Shown here: in pieces, positions 38,626 through 48,330 of the stretch
How positions within the stretch are numbered: the stretch's first letter is position 1
How the letters are laid out: each line of letters starts with the position of its first letter
NCBI GenBank assembly: GCA_025331565.1
Contig: JAFREQ010000030.1
Coordinates: 7,562,501 to 7,626,500, forward strand
Source of the DNA: Holacanthus passer
Lineage: Eukaryota > Chordata > Actinopteri > Pomacanthidae
DNA: 64,000 bases
Direction of reading: 5' to 3'
Translations under genes and position numbers: made by a program
The notes under the pieces: model-generated
What the model was told of the DNA's origin: nothing
Database searches by the model: none
The model's input: only the letters and a program-made list of their open reading frames with translations

Positions 38626-40984
38626 TGTTTTCTACAAAGACAATAATTCAAACCTAAAAAATATAAAAATCTTGGGTAGACAAATCCAATTCTTTGGGAA
38701 GTTTATTTTTTTATGAGATAATCTAATATGAATGTTGTTTAACTACATTCCAATGTTTAATGTGACAGTGTACGTGTATATTTATTTAGTACTTTTGCTG
38801 TATTATATTTTAGTTATTTTTTCTTAGATTTTAATATATACACACACACAAAAACTCAGATAACAGAGGAAAGTGCAGACACCATCAAAGAAGAGATGAT
38901 CATGAATATTAGGCTCTCTAAACACTGTTCCTCCATGTGGAGAAATGGATTCTTTGTGAAGTCAGCCATTATTCTCCAGCAGTGCCAGAGCAGTTACTGT
39001 GCATCATTACCCGTGGCCATAACACCACATAATGACAGCATTTCACTATTCCTAGAAATGCTAGGCCTTAAATGACATGCAGGCAGATGCTATATTTTCC
39101 GCCCTGCTTAACAAAGGAATGAAAATCGGAATCTGAATTAGAAATAGCAGGGATATGTTCCTTAAAGACAAGTGTTACAGAGGTATGTGTCAATTCATTT
39201 TCATAAAGCAGCACAGGAATGGGACTTTTACAGCAAATTTGTTTCCAAAGCATTTTTATACATGTAGCAAGAAATAGCTTGATGGGAGGGACAGGGGACT
39301 GAACAGCTCCGTGGTGATTGTTTGATCGATCAGAAGAGCTGTTAAACACAGTGTTTTTCCTCTTTCTTTCTGCCTTCATCATATAGTTCTTTGCAAGATG
39401 CACTTTAAATCATCTGTAAAGGATTAACTTTTTTTTTTTTTGCATGTTACAACCTATCACTGGAAGCTGTGGCCTCATTAGGGGCACCACCACCAATTAA
39501 TTGATTAACCATATTATGTAATTCCTAAATGATCAGCCTGATCTCAAAAGATGTGACTTCTTATTGATTGAATTTATTTCTCGACTGGGAATTAATCTGA
39601 CATCTACTACCACAGGATAATAATGAATGTACTGAAGTAACTGATAACCACACGATAATAATCAGGATGGAACAAATGAGCACCATTGATCTTAATAAAG
39701 TAAGAAGACAATAAAGTAAACTATGTAATAAATTGAGCAATGGTGAAAGAGAGAGTATGATTACTACTGTAGGTTATAGATGTACTAATAATGGACATTA
39801 GGATATTTACAAATAAAAAGATATTAAATACATTATTTTGATATTAAGCCAGTCATGGGCAGTAAGGCAGGTAGTTTTATCTACTTTGAGCTGCGTTGGC
39901 CATTGCTGGAGATGTGCTGAGATGGTCGGAACCCAACAGAGGATGTTGCAACTGGGAACTGTCTCACACCGGTCTCCAGGTTGATCCTGACTGAGACGGC
40001 ATGTAGTTGCCTGGATGACGGTTCTATCGATATCTGGCTGAGCAGTTTGGCACAGGTTGGTGTACCAGCAGACTTAAGTGGCTGAGCAGCTTAATGGAGT
40101 TTGCGTAGGCTGTCATGGGCAGCTGTCCCATCTTAATGGGTTGATAGGGGAGGACTAATTATGCAAGAGCAATAGATGCCACTATTGTTACTACATGACA
40201 AACATGTAACAGATGATGCTGTGATAATTAAACAATCCAGGCTGAGTTTGTGCTAGAAAGATGGGATGCGGGATTAAAGAGATCCTTAGCTGGATGTTCT
40301 CAACATGTTGGTTCGCAAAAAAGAAGTAAATTATTTCAATTCCAACAAAAAGGACAAAGTCCTAGTTTTCCACTCACTGTTGGCATGGTGGCAGATTGTA
40401 TGTTCCTTGTCTAGTCTGCCCAGCTTCCCTGCTATAGATCCACAGAGAAGTGATACGGTTGGCTGGATTCACCGGAAACTGTCTTTCCATTGAGCTGGTT
40501 ATGGTTTAACCTCTATCTTGGTGTATTTTATGTAAATGCATTTTGGCCTGAAGCAACTGAAGAATTGTTTATTTCCCTTCTTGAGGATGTCTGCCACTGC
40601 TGCTTTGCCTAAACTGTTAGTTATTTCTCCACAGTGGCTATTGCCTGCATCATTTTCAGGGATCTATAATACAACCTTAATAAGGGATCAACATGTAAAT
40701 GGTATGTATAGTGCATAGTGTAATTGATGTTTGGTAAATAGTGGTATAGACTGCTCCAGGGTGATACTCATGTTTTGGGGCATTCCAGCTTCAATGTTAG
40801 TGCTGTTTACTTGGTGGTGTTTGGTGTTTTCTGACACATGGAGCTAAACATCACAGTCAGTCTCTAGTCATATGTTTGTCCTTTGGATGAATTTGGATAT
40901 TTTCAATGTGTCAGTGAATAACAAACACACAAACACACACACACATACAATATTTTTTCCTCAAGCCATATTGGTAAAGATTAC
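38626..40984. other. Non-coding DNA with a possible conserved element
   Basis: No gene is recognised. 38880-39160 and 39430-39640 are repeat-free, moderately GC-balanced blocks that stand out from AT-rich flanks. 40921-40947 is CA-rich. A 165-codon frame starting at 40872 is only meaningful from about 40990, where it enters the ERV integrase remnant. Confidence 0.35.
38880..39160. promoter_or_regulatory. Candidate conserved non-coding element
   Basis: A block with no repeat character and words such as GATGATCATGAATATTAGG and AGAAATGCTAGGCCTTAAATGACATGC in otherwise AT-rich DNA. Calling it a regulatory element is a guess from composition and complexity. Confidence 0.2.
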
Positions 40985-41150
40985 TTTTTTATTTCCATTA
41001 AAGGGATGTGTCTACCATCCACGGTCTCAAGGAATGGTTGAGAGAGTGAATGGAATGTTAAAAGCAAAGTTAACAAAAATATGTCATTACACCAAGCTCA
41101 ATTGGCTAGAAGCCTTGAGACAGCTGAAGGTCCAAGGGACAGGGCGGAGG
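40985..41150 (+). pseudogene. Endogenous retrovirus integrase remnant
   Basis: In the frame of about 40990-41130 the DNA encodes YHPRSQGMVERVNGMLKAK followed by a helix ending LNWLEALRQL. The GMVERxNG stretch contains the catalytic glutamate of the D,D35E integrase core in retroviral and ERV-derived proteins of fish. The two upstream aspartates are not present, and the similarity ends near 41130, so this is a fragment. It lies on the + strand, as does the env remnant 12 kb downstream. Confidence 0.7.
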
Positions 41151-42664
41151 AAGGTACAGGAGATGAAGAACCACAAGGTGAAACAACAAAGAGGATGCTT
41201 AAGTCTTCTGAAGGTGAACCAGTCTAGGGCTCCCAGGGATGGTGGTACTGATGTTGATAATAGCATACATTTCACTGATGGCCCCACCCATGACAACTCA
41301 ACCGCAACCAATGACCCAGACCTTCCACTGAACCAGAGCCATCCCAAAAACAGAGTTCCCCACCATTAACTTCACAGACCTTGAAAAAGGTGGTGGAGAG
41401 GAATACAGCAGCAAAACACCCGCACCAATTACCCCTCCATGCACACCAGATACTTCATGCATAGCTGCAGTTATATCTGAAACTATTTCCACATTAACAA
41501 AAAGTTTATTTGTAGCAGATAACTACAGAAAGATCGGATGTAGGAATAGAGATAGGATTAGGCCAGCACTGGAGGAAAAATTCAGGACACACTTGCAATA
41601 CTGATTTTCGAGCAGGCTGCATTTATATTAATATGACCTGCATTGGGGTTATGTGCACTGTACAGGGCTCCCCTTGGAGGAAAGGAGACACTTCAGGTAG
41701 ACTTATGGAAAGAATGAATAATTTACAGAGGCTGCTAGGATTGTTAAACGTTGAAAGTGATTCTCCTAATGTCAGGTAGCGCCCTTTGACCTCTGCAGAC
41801 AGGGAAGAAAAACAGGTTGTCAGATGTGGTCTAAAAGCTCTTAACTCAACCTTACCTGAACAAATATAACTCAGTATGTGTAAATTCATTATCATTTGGC
41901 TAACAGATTCAATCACAGTACAAGTATAGCTAGACATACCAGCTGGAAGAGAATTATGATCACTATCTCTCTATTCTGAGCTTCTAAACACTGTCAACTG
42001 ACCCACATGACAGGTCTCTATGGCAAGCATATCTCCTGCTGGAAGAATTTATGCCAGGCACAAATAAACAATTCACAGAAACAAATTATCATCGTAATAT
42101 GTAATAAGAAGCTAAGAGAATTGTCAGGACCACTGCTCCTGTCCCTGCTGGCAACTAGTGGGAAACCCTGTTTCTCTCTCTCTTTCTGTGTGGGTGTGGA
42201 GTGGAGACAGCTGTGTGGGAGGCTGAGCCACATGCACCTAATCACCCACCTTCTGCTGTTTAAGACTGGTTCAGACTTCCACTCATCGCCAGAATGTAGA
42301 CTCTGTCAGTGTTGCTCAGGCCGCACTCAGGCCACGCTAACTTGCAGCTATTCCTTTGCTAATACTTATATGCTCTACTTCCAGCCCTCTGACCAGCCTC
42401 CTGCCTCGTCTTCCTCCTGCAACAGCACAAGGGCCTACAGCTCACTCCAACCGGACATCTCTCCTGGTCTCCACACTCTTCCACCCTCCTGCAACAGACT
42501 GGATCCTGGATTCCTCCACCGGCCCCCCGTCAGCCCCTGCTCCTGGCTAACCCCCTGCTCTGCTCTGCCCGTCCTGCTCCTAGCTTCAGCCTCCAGCCTT
42601 GTTACTGAACCCTGGCAGTTTGGCTCTACTTGTTAAACTTTTGTTGAATTTCACTACTACTTTT
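41151..42664 (+). other. Possible further ERV or LTR-like sequence
   Basis: No intact gene. From 42122 the sequence opens with TGTCAGGACC and has promoter-like CTGTTTAAGAC (about 42256), then a GC-rich proline-coding stretch. With 50552-50604 on the other side of the gypsy insertion (which contains AATAAA and ends TTCCACA), it could form one LTR of about 600 bp split by the insertion. No target-site duplication was found around it, so this is tentative. The 209-codon frame at 42007-42636 is low-complexity and probably not a gene. Confidence 0.35.
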
Positions 42665-42953
42665 GGGTAAAAAGATAACTTGAGTCATGAAAAGCAACGG
42701 TTCAGTTCTCAAGTCTTTTTAATATTTCTGTTGGAAAAAACAGCGCAAAAGTTACACCCCTGCATACGGGTAGCGTTAACTCGCGTTAATTCAACAGCGA
42801 CCACAACCGGACATGACATCACTCTTTTCATCAACTTAAGTTCCTTTCAAAATAAAACATACCAGAACAGTAGTAACATGAACATATATTATTACAACAA
42901 ATTTAACATTTGAAAGTGCATTAGTTCGTACTGTCTCTTAAGTACCCACTACA
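42665..42953 (-). repeat. 3' LTR of the gypsy element (outer end truncated)
   Basis: Matches the right LTR with one mismatch from 42669 to 42953. Read on the -, it starts TGTAGTGGGTACTTAAGAG. The outer end should read to ...CCCCGTTTTCGGGGTGTAACA but stops near 42665, where unrelated sequence begins. An ATTAAA on the - strand (42718-42723) is a possible polyadenylation signal. Confidence 0.93.
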
Positions 42954-42964
42954 CACTCCCCTTC
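42954..42964 (-). promoter_or_regulatory. Polypurine tract (plus-strand primer)
   Basis: On the - strand GAAGGGGAGTG lies immediately before the TGTAGT start of the 3' LTR. Gypsy elements keep an RNase H-resistant purine run at this place to prime second-strand DNA synthesis. Confidence 0.85.
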
Positions 42965-43662
42965 AAAAACAGATGTCGTCCCGACATCTTGCACTGGAAA
43001 TATGGCTTATTATGTTTACCTGTAGCAACATAAGCACTCATCTTTGTCTAACAATCGCAACATTTGTGAACACTTTAACAATCACAGGCCATACTATGTC
43101 AACACTCGCCTACTAGTTGTAAACACTTCATCAAATATTTAACAGTCTTTCTTCTTTTAGTTTACACAACTTACTTTCGAACAGACTTAATATGTTGCAA
43201 AAACACCTTAATACTCTTAACAGTCAACATTGTGATACATTTTTTTCCTTTTAAAGGTCAATGAATTTCTATGTTAGCATCCATCTTCCACATAGCACAT
43301 TACAATATGCTGTAGCTTATACTGCATCCTAGAATGTTTAAGCTCTTTTTTTTTTTCTTCATTTCCATTTCTCATGCTAGGTATCTCAAACATTTCACCA
43401 ACATCCACATGCATTTTTTCAGCTTTTGAAAACAATCAAAGTATGCATGAATATTCTCCATGTCCATCAAATGCATATATAAGTGTTATCTATTCTTCAA
43501 ACAGTCCACAAAATAGTGAGGATGTGAATATCCCGTTTTCAAAACAGTCCATGAAGTACGTGAACAAGTATTTTTTCTGTTTCCTCAATACAGTCCATGA
43601 AATGGATGAATGTGTGTTTGTTCAGCAAACAGTCCATGAATGTGTGAATGTGTGTTTATTGT
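42954..43662 (-). other. Gypsy 3' untranslated region with repeated motif
   Basis: 709 bp between the pol stop and the 3' LTR with no open frame on the element's strand. The + strand shows four copies of ACAGTCCA(C/T)(A/G)AA at 43501, 43544, 43590 and 43629, each followed by a GTGAA/ATGAAT-like tail. No env-like or accessory protein is encoded. Confidence 0.7.
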
Positions 43663-46600
43663 TCAGTGTGCATGTAAGGGCAAAGGTTGCTGGTGGAGGA
43701 ACAGTGCAGTATCCCCCCATCGAGTCTCTGCTGTTCTGTGTTCATATGGCAAGGGCTGGTACCAGAATGTCTGAGGGGCAGTCGATCCGATGCTGTAACA
43801 AACTGGTTTACCAAGTTCATCGTAGGTGAAGACTCTCGGTGCTCGTCTCTCTCTCCTTGGCCTCTCTGGAGTCTGCACAGCGTCATTGCTACTTCCACTT
43901 GGACCAGGTGATGAGGGCGGCAGCATACTGTCCTCCAGAACAACCTCATCAGGAAAGATGGTCTCCACTTGATTTGGTGTGCTCCCTTGATCCAGCACAT
44001 GTGGTTCACTCTGACCCTCGTCCCTCTGTGACCCTGGTTCCTCTCTGGACTCAAAATTTATTAAATCATTGCCATACTCCATTTCAGTTAAATCTGTGTT
44101 TTCAGTTACCTGAGGCTGCATGGCTGGTAGGGGTTGCACCGGCAGGTAACAAGACCAGTCTCCTTCATCATCACTGCTGCTCTCAGATTGCGCTGCACTG
44201 TTTTCCTCTTTGTCTTTCCTGTTGTTCCTTTTCTTTGGCTGTTTGGCAACCCTGAGTGGAATCTCCAATGGTAAGTGGCTACATGGAAGCAGGAGGTTGC
44301 GGTGCAAGATTCTGCTGTCTCTCCCCTTTCCTTGCTCAGGCACAACTTCATAGATTGGAAGGTCCTTGTTTACCTGACGCACCACTTTGTAGATACAATC
44401 TTCCCAGTGACTACGAATCTTGCCCGTTCCACCCCTAGGAGTCATGTTTTTAACCAGGACACGGTCGCCCTCTTCCAACACAGAGCTCCTGATTTTTTTG
44501 TCATAATGCCGTTTACCTCTCTCTGCAGATCTCTTTGCATTCTTTCTGGTGATCTCATATGCTTCCTGCATTCCACTCTTCCATCTTTTCATATACTGCT
44601 GGTGGTCTGGGGTTCCAGTCTCGGGTGTCAGCCGGAACAGCAGGTCAATAGGAAGTCGTGGGGCCCTCCCAAACAGGAGGTAGAAGGGAGAAAACCCTGT
44701 AACCTCACTCCTTGTACAGTTATATGCATAGGTAAGCTTGTTTAATGACTCCTTCCAGTTGGATTTCTCTCTCTCTGTGAGTGTTTTCAGCATTTGCAGG
44801 AGCGTTCTATTGAAGCGCTCTACTTGACCATTACCTTCTGGATGGTATGGTGTCGTTCTTGAGCCTGCAATCCCACAGTTCTTTGCCAACTGAGAAAACA
44901 GCTGATTCTCAAATTCGCCCCCTTGGTCATGATGTATTCTCAAGGGAAATCCAAACTTCAAGGCGTAGTCATTAAAAATCTTGTCAGCCACTGTCTTGCC
45001 TGATTTTGATGTTGTGGCATAGGCTTGTACAAATCGTGTGAAGTGGTCGATTATGACTAATATGTATTCATACCCTCCAGAGCATCTGTCCACATGCAGG
45101 AAATCAACAGACACCAGCTCAAAAGGTTGAGTCGTGACTATGCTGGTGAGTGGTGCTCTGGTTTCTCTACTGGGTTTCTTACTCTTTAGGCAGGAGCAGC
45201 TCAAGGAAACATACTGCTCAATCTCCTTCTGCATCTGCGGCCAGAAGAATCGATCTCTCACCAGTGAGGCTGTTCTTTCCACTCCTTGATGTCCCATATC
45301 ATTGTGTAATGCTTGTAGTACTGTGCTCTTATATTTTTCAGGGAGGACAAGTTGTGTTCTTACCGCTGTTTTGCGATACATAACACTATCATTGTCCAAT
45401 GTCAGTCTCTCCCACTCACGTAACAGTTTTTTAGTCTGCACACTGAATGATTTCATCTGCTGCCTCCCAGGTCTGCTACCAGACAGCAAACACTTAATCA
45501 CAGGACCTATACACTGATCCTCTCTTTGAGCCCGACAGATCTCTTCAGGAGGGATGGGCTGATGTCCTGATTCAGTTGTCATGGCAAACTGGGCTGACAG
45601 GGCCATAGACCAGATGATATTGGACTCCTGTACCTCAACAGACTGCACTGTGGCTTGCACTGATCGGGATGATAGTTCCTCTGTACACTCCTCCATCATA
45701 GTCTCAATATCAACAGGCATTCTGGAAAGGCTGTCGGCATCAGTGTTCTCTCGGCCTGGGCGATACTTGATAGTGATGTGAAAATCTGCCAGCTCAGCTA
45801 CCCACCGACATCCAGTAGCGTTGAGTTTGGCTGTTGACAACACATAAGTCAGTGGATTGTTGTCGGTGTACACCGTGCAAGAGGAGCCAATCAAGTAGTC
45901 TCTAAATTTTTCACAGACAGCCCACTTTAAAGCCAGAAACTCCAGTTTTCCAGAATGATAGTGATAGTTCTTCTCAGGCTCAGTAAGGGTACGGGACGCA
46001 TATGCGATGACTCGCATGTTTCCTGCCTGTTCCTGATATAACACAGCGCCAAGACCCTGATTGGAGGCGTCTGTGTGCAAGACGAAAGGTTTACTAAAGT
46101 CTGGGAACGCGAGGATGGGTGGCTCGGCCAGACAGTTTAGCAGTTTCTCAAGCAGCTGTTGGTGGCCTTCCTTCCAAATAATGGGCTGATGGGAGGGAAC
46201 GCCCTTGCATTTTCCCTTCAATGTCTTTGTCTTTGCCCCTTGACTTTCAGTCTGCCGCTTATCTGGGGGGGCTTTCAGAAGGTTATAGAGGGGGCCAGCG
46301 ATGCGGGAGAAATCCCTAATGTACTGCCTGTAGTAGCCCAGGAGGCCCATTATGGCCCTCAGCTCCCCTACAGTGCGCGGCTGTTTCTCTTTTAGGGCCC
46401 TCACCGCAATGGTGTCCGCCGGGTCCATCTTACTGCCCTCTGCTGACACTATACGCCCCAGATAGCGTACTTCCCGCTTAAACAGCTCACATTTGCTGGG
46501 TTTTAACTTTATGCCATGCTGTCTGAGCCGCTGAAGCACTGTTCTGACATCCTCTACATGAGCTGTGAATGACTTACTGAATACGATTGTGTCATCCAGG

Positions 46601-48330
46601 TAAGGAATGCAAATCTCATCCCTCAAACCTTCCAGACAGTTTTCCATGCATCGCTGGAAGGCCGCAGGTGCATTCATCAAACCAAACGGTATTCTGATCC
46701 ACTCGTACAGTCCCCAGGGGGTCACAAAAGCGGTCAGATGTCTGCTCTCCTCAGCCATGAATCCCTGATGATACGCCTTCCCTTGGTCTAACAGGGAGAA
46801 CCAGGAGTTGCCCCCCAGACCATCCATGATGTCTTGGACCCTTGGAATCGGTTGTCGGTCAGGAATGGTTTTTCTGTTTACCTCACGGTAATCAATGCAC
46901 AAGCGTAAGCCCCCACATTTTTTGCGTACACAGACTACTGGAGATGCATACGGTGAATTTGATTTTTTTACCCAGCCTTGTGCGATCAGGTCATGCAGAT
47001 AATCCTTCATTTCTCTATACAGCGGTCTGGGCACAGACAGGTAAGTTTTAGCAACCGGCTCAGTGTCTTTTAATGAGATGGAGAGTTGTAACTTTTCTAT
47101 GCACCCAATGTCACTTTCTGACTTGGAGAAAGAAGCCGATTCATCTCTCAACATTCCCTGCACCACTTCCCTTTCAGGCTTGGAGAGATGGCTCAGATCA
47201 ACTGGAGGGTCCCACACATCACTGGAGGGTTTCTCCTCTTCCACATCCACATTACTCACTGTGGTCAAAGAAGTCGGGCGGGACTGCTCAAAGACAGCAG
47301 CAGGGTAAACAGCTTGGATGGGTTGTACTGTTCCAGTAATTGTTCTCCCAGCTAGCACAATGTCATGATCTGTGGGGTTCTGCACATCAACAATAATGAA
47401 TGGTTTTACTCCCTTCCTCAATTTCACAAGGGTGTCACAGAATTCCAACCCCTCTGCCCACCGTGGATTAACATCAGGCTCAAACAGGAGGGTGGTGTCT
47501 TCATGAAAGGGGGCTGTCTGTACACGACATTCTACTTTTACAGAAGTGTGTTTTGGTACATTTAGTTTCTCTTTTGTAGTTTTAACCATGTACTCGTATG
47601 TCTGCTCAGTACTCACTTGTTCGACACAGGCTTGGACATCACTGGTCTCGAAGCCGGGGAAAGCAGCTATGACAGTTTGGATCAGCTTGTGCTTATCAGC
47701 GGTGTGGCACTGCTGTACCTCTGTGTCAACAATGAGTCCTATTACATTGGAGCCGATGATGGGTCGAGCCAGGCTGGCACCATTCATGACAAGTGTGGGG
47801 ACAATAACCTCTGCTGCTGGAGCTCCATGAGAGGCTAACTTCAATGTGACCTCGACCCAGCCGACATATGGCATACTTTCTCCATTAGCTGCAGTGATAT
47901 TCAGAGTTTTGTCTGCTTCCAGTAGTTCACTAATATCCCTGAGTTTCACATTTGGCAAGTTTTTCCCCCTCCATTCTTCATCTATTATTGTCACCTGAGA
48001 CCCAGAGTCCCATAAGGCTCTGGTCATTTTGCCTTGAATGTAACAGTCAATGAGGTATTTTTTTCCTATTAGCGGGGCCACTTTGGCTTGTCTCTTTTGT
48101 TTTGGTGTTCTGGCTTGAATTGTGCCACATGAAGTTTGCGCACAGTGATTTTTATGGACAGTCCAGTGTTCAACCTGGCAAGACTTTGAACAGTAAAGCA
48201 CTTTTTTGCATGATGCACATTGCCTGAGCCTCATTTTATTTCCTTTCATGCCACAGTTTACACAATGCTGGGACAGTGGTATAGGCCGAGTCACTCCCTG
48301 TCCCGCTGGAGAGACCCTCGTCCGTTTAAA
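43663..48330 (-). CDS. pol: Gypsy Pol polyprotein (MYND finger-protease-RT-RNase H-integrase), expressed by -1 frameshift
   Basis: The frame is open for 1568 codons from a methionine at 48369, but its natural entry is probably the heptamer at 48324-48330. Numbering from that methionine: a MYND zinc finger with C36, C39, C51, C54, C60, C64, H72 and C76; retropepsin-like protease with active-site DSG at 121-123; RT with LRLCIDYREVNRKTIPD and the catalytic YLDD at 590-593 (46591-46602); RNase H with LHTDAS (aspartate about 767) and TDNNPL; integrase zinc-binding HHCC-type region (GHQG, then CSC); and an integrase core with D1089, D1148 and E1184, which gives an exact D,D35E spacing. A basic, acidic-patched tail follows, with no chromodomain that I recognise. 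It copies the element's RNA into DNA and inserts it. All motifs are intact, so the product may be active. Coupling to gag gives a fusion of roughly 2,100 residues. Confidence 0.95.
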   Translation of the reverse strand, partial: FKRTRVSPAGQGVTRPIPLSQHCVNCGMKGNKMRLRQCASCKKVLYCSKSCQVEHWTVHKNHCAQTSCGTIQARTPKQKRQAKVAPLIGKKYLIDCYIQGKMTRALWDSGSQVTIIDEEWRGKNLPNVKLRDISELLEADKTLNITAANGESMPYVGWVEVTLKLASHGAPAAEVIVPTLVMNGASLARPIIGSNVIGLIVDTEVQQCHTADKHKLIQTVIAAFPGFETSDVQACVEQVSTEQTYEYMVKTTKEKLNVPKHTSVKVECRVQTAPFHEDTTLLFEPDVNPRWAEGLEFCDTLVKLRKGVKPFIIVDVQNPTDHDIVLAGRTITGTVQPIQAVYPAAVFEQSRPTSLTTVSNVDVEEEKPSSDVWDPPVDLSHLSKPEREVVQGMLRDESASFSKSESDIGCIEKLQLSISLKDTEPVAKTYLSVPRPLYREMKDYLHDLIAQGWVKKSNSPYASPVVCVRKKCGGLRLCIDYREVNRKTIPDRQPIPRVQDIMDGLGGNSWFSLLDQGKAYHQGFMAEESRHLTAFVTPWGLYEWIRIPFGLMNAPAAFQRCMENCLEGLRDEICIPYLDDTIVFSKSFTAHVEDVRTVLQRLRQHGIKLKPSKCELFKREVRYLGRIVSAEGSKMDPADTIAVRALKEKQPRTVGELRAIMGLLGYYRQYIRDFSRIAGPLYNLLKAPPDKRQTESQGAKTKTLKGKCKGVPSHQPIIWKEGHQQLLEKLLNCLAEPPILAFPDFSKPFVLHTDASNQGLGAVLYQEQAGNMRVIAYASRTLTEPEKNYHYHSGKLEFLALKWAVCEKFRDYLIGSSCTVYTDNNPLTYVLSTAKLNATGCRWVAELADFHITIKYRPGRENTDADSLSRMPVDIETMMEECTEELSSRSVQATVQSVEVQESNIIWSMALSAQFAMTTESGHQPIPPEEICRAQREDQCIGPVIKCLLSGSRPGRQQMKSFSVQTKKLLREWERLTLDNDSVMYRKTAVRTQLVLPEKYKSTVLQALHNDMGHQGVERTASLVRDRFFWPQMQKEIEQYVSLSCSCLKSKKPSRETRAPLTSIVTTQPFELVSVDFLHVDRCSGGYEYILVIIDHFTRFVQAYATTSKSGKTVADKIFNDYALKFGFPLRIHHDQGGEFENQLFSQLAKNCGIAGSRTTPYHPEGNGQVERFNRTLLQMLKTLTEREKSNWKESLNKLTYAYNCTRSEVTGFSPFYLLFGRAPRLPIDLLFRLTPETGTPDHQQYMKRWKSGMQEAYEITRKNAKRSAERGKRHYDKKIRSSVLEEGDRVLVKNMTPRGGTGKIRSHWEDCIYKVVRQVNKDLPIYEVVPEQGKGRDSRILHRNLLLPCSHLPLEIPLRVAKQPKKRNNRKDKEENSAAQSESSSDDEGDWSCYLPVQPLPAMQPQVTENTDLTEMEYGNDLINFESREEPGSQRDEGQSEPHVLDQGSTPNQVETIFPDEVVLEDSMLPPSSPGPSGSSNDAVQTPERPRRERRAPRVFTYDELGKPVCYSIGSTAPQTFWYQPLPYEHRTAETRWGDTALFLHQQPLPLHAH
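48142..48264 (-). other. MYND-type zinc finger coding segment in pol
   Basis: Ligand spacing is C-x2-C-x11-C-x2-C-x5-C-x3-C-x7-H-x3-C, with the typical YCSKSCQVEHWTVHKNHC end. This is the full set of eight zinc ligands of a MYND domain. MYND domains usually bind proline-rich peptides in proteins such as SMYD methyltransferases and co-repressors. Here it lies about 20 residues after the frameshift and 45 residues before the protease active site. Its role in the element is unknown; binding a host factor or nucleic acid are both possible. Confidence 0.88.
48270..48304 (-). other. Possible hairpin downstream of the frameshift site
   Basis: On the - strand GGGACAG (48304-48298) can pair perfectly with CTGTCCC (48276-48270) around a 21-base loop. 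It starts 19 bases after the slippery heptamer. Known stimulatory structures usually start 5-9 bases after, so this stem alone is a weak candidate. Confidence 0.3.

Noticed and set aside
42007..42636. 209-codon open frame on +
   Set aside because: Serine/proline/cysteine-rich with no domain, and it lies in LTR-like sequence; its reading is explained by composition.
43374..43829. 151-codon open frame on + at the 3' end of the gypsy element
   Set aside because: Antisense to the element's 3' UTR and pol; its internal repeats come from the ACAGTCCATGAA motif.
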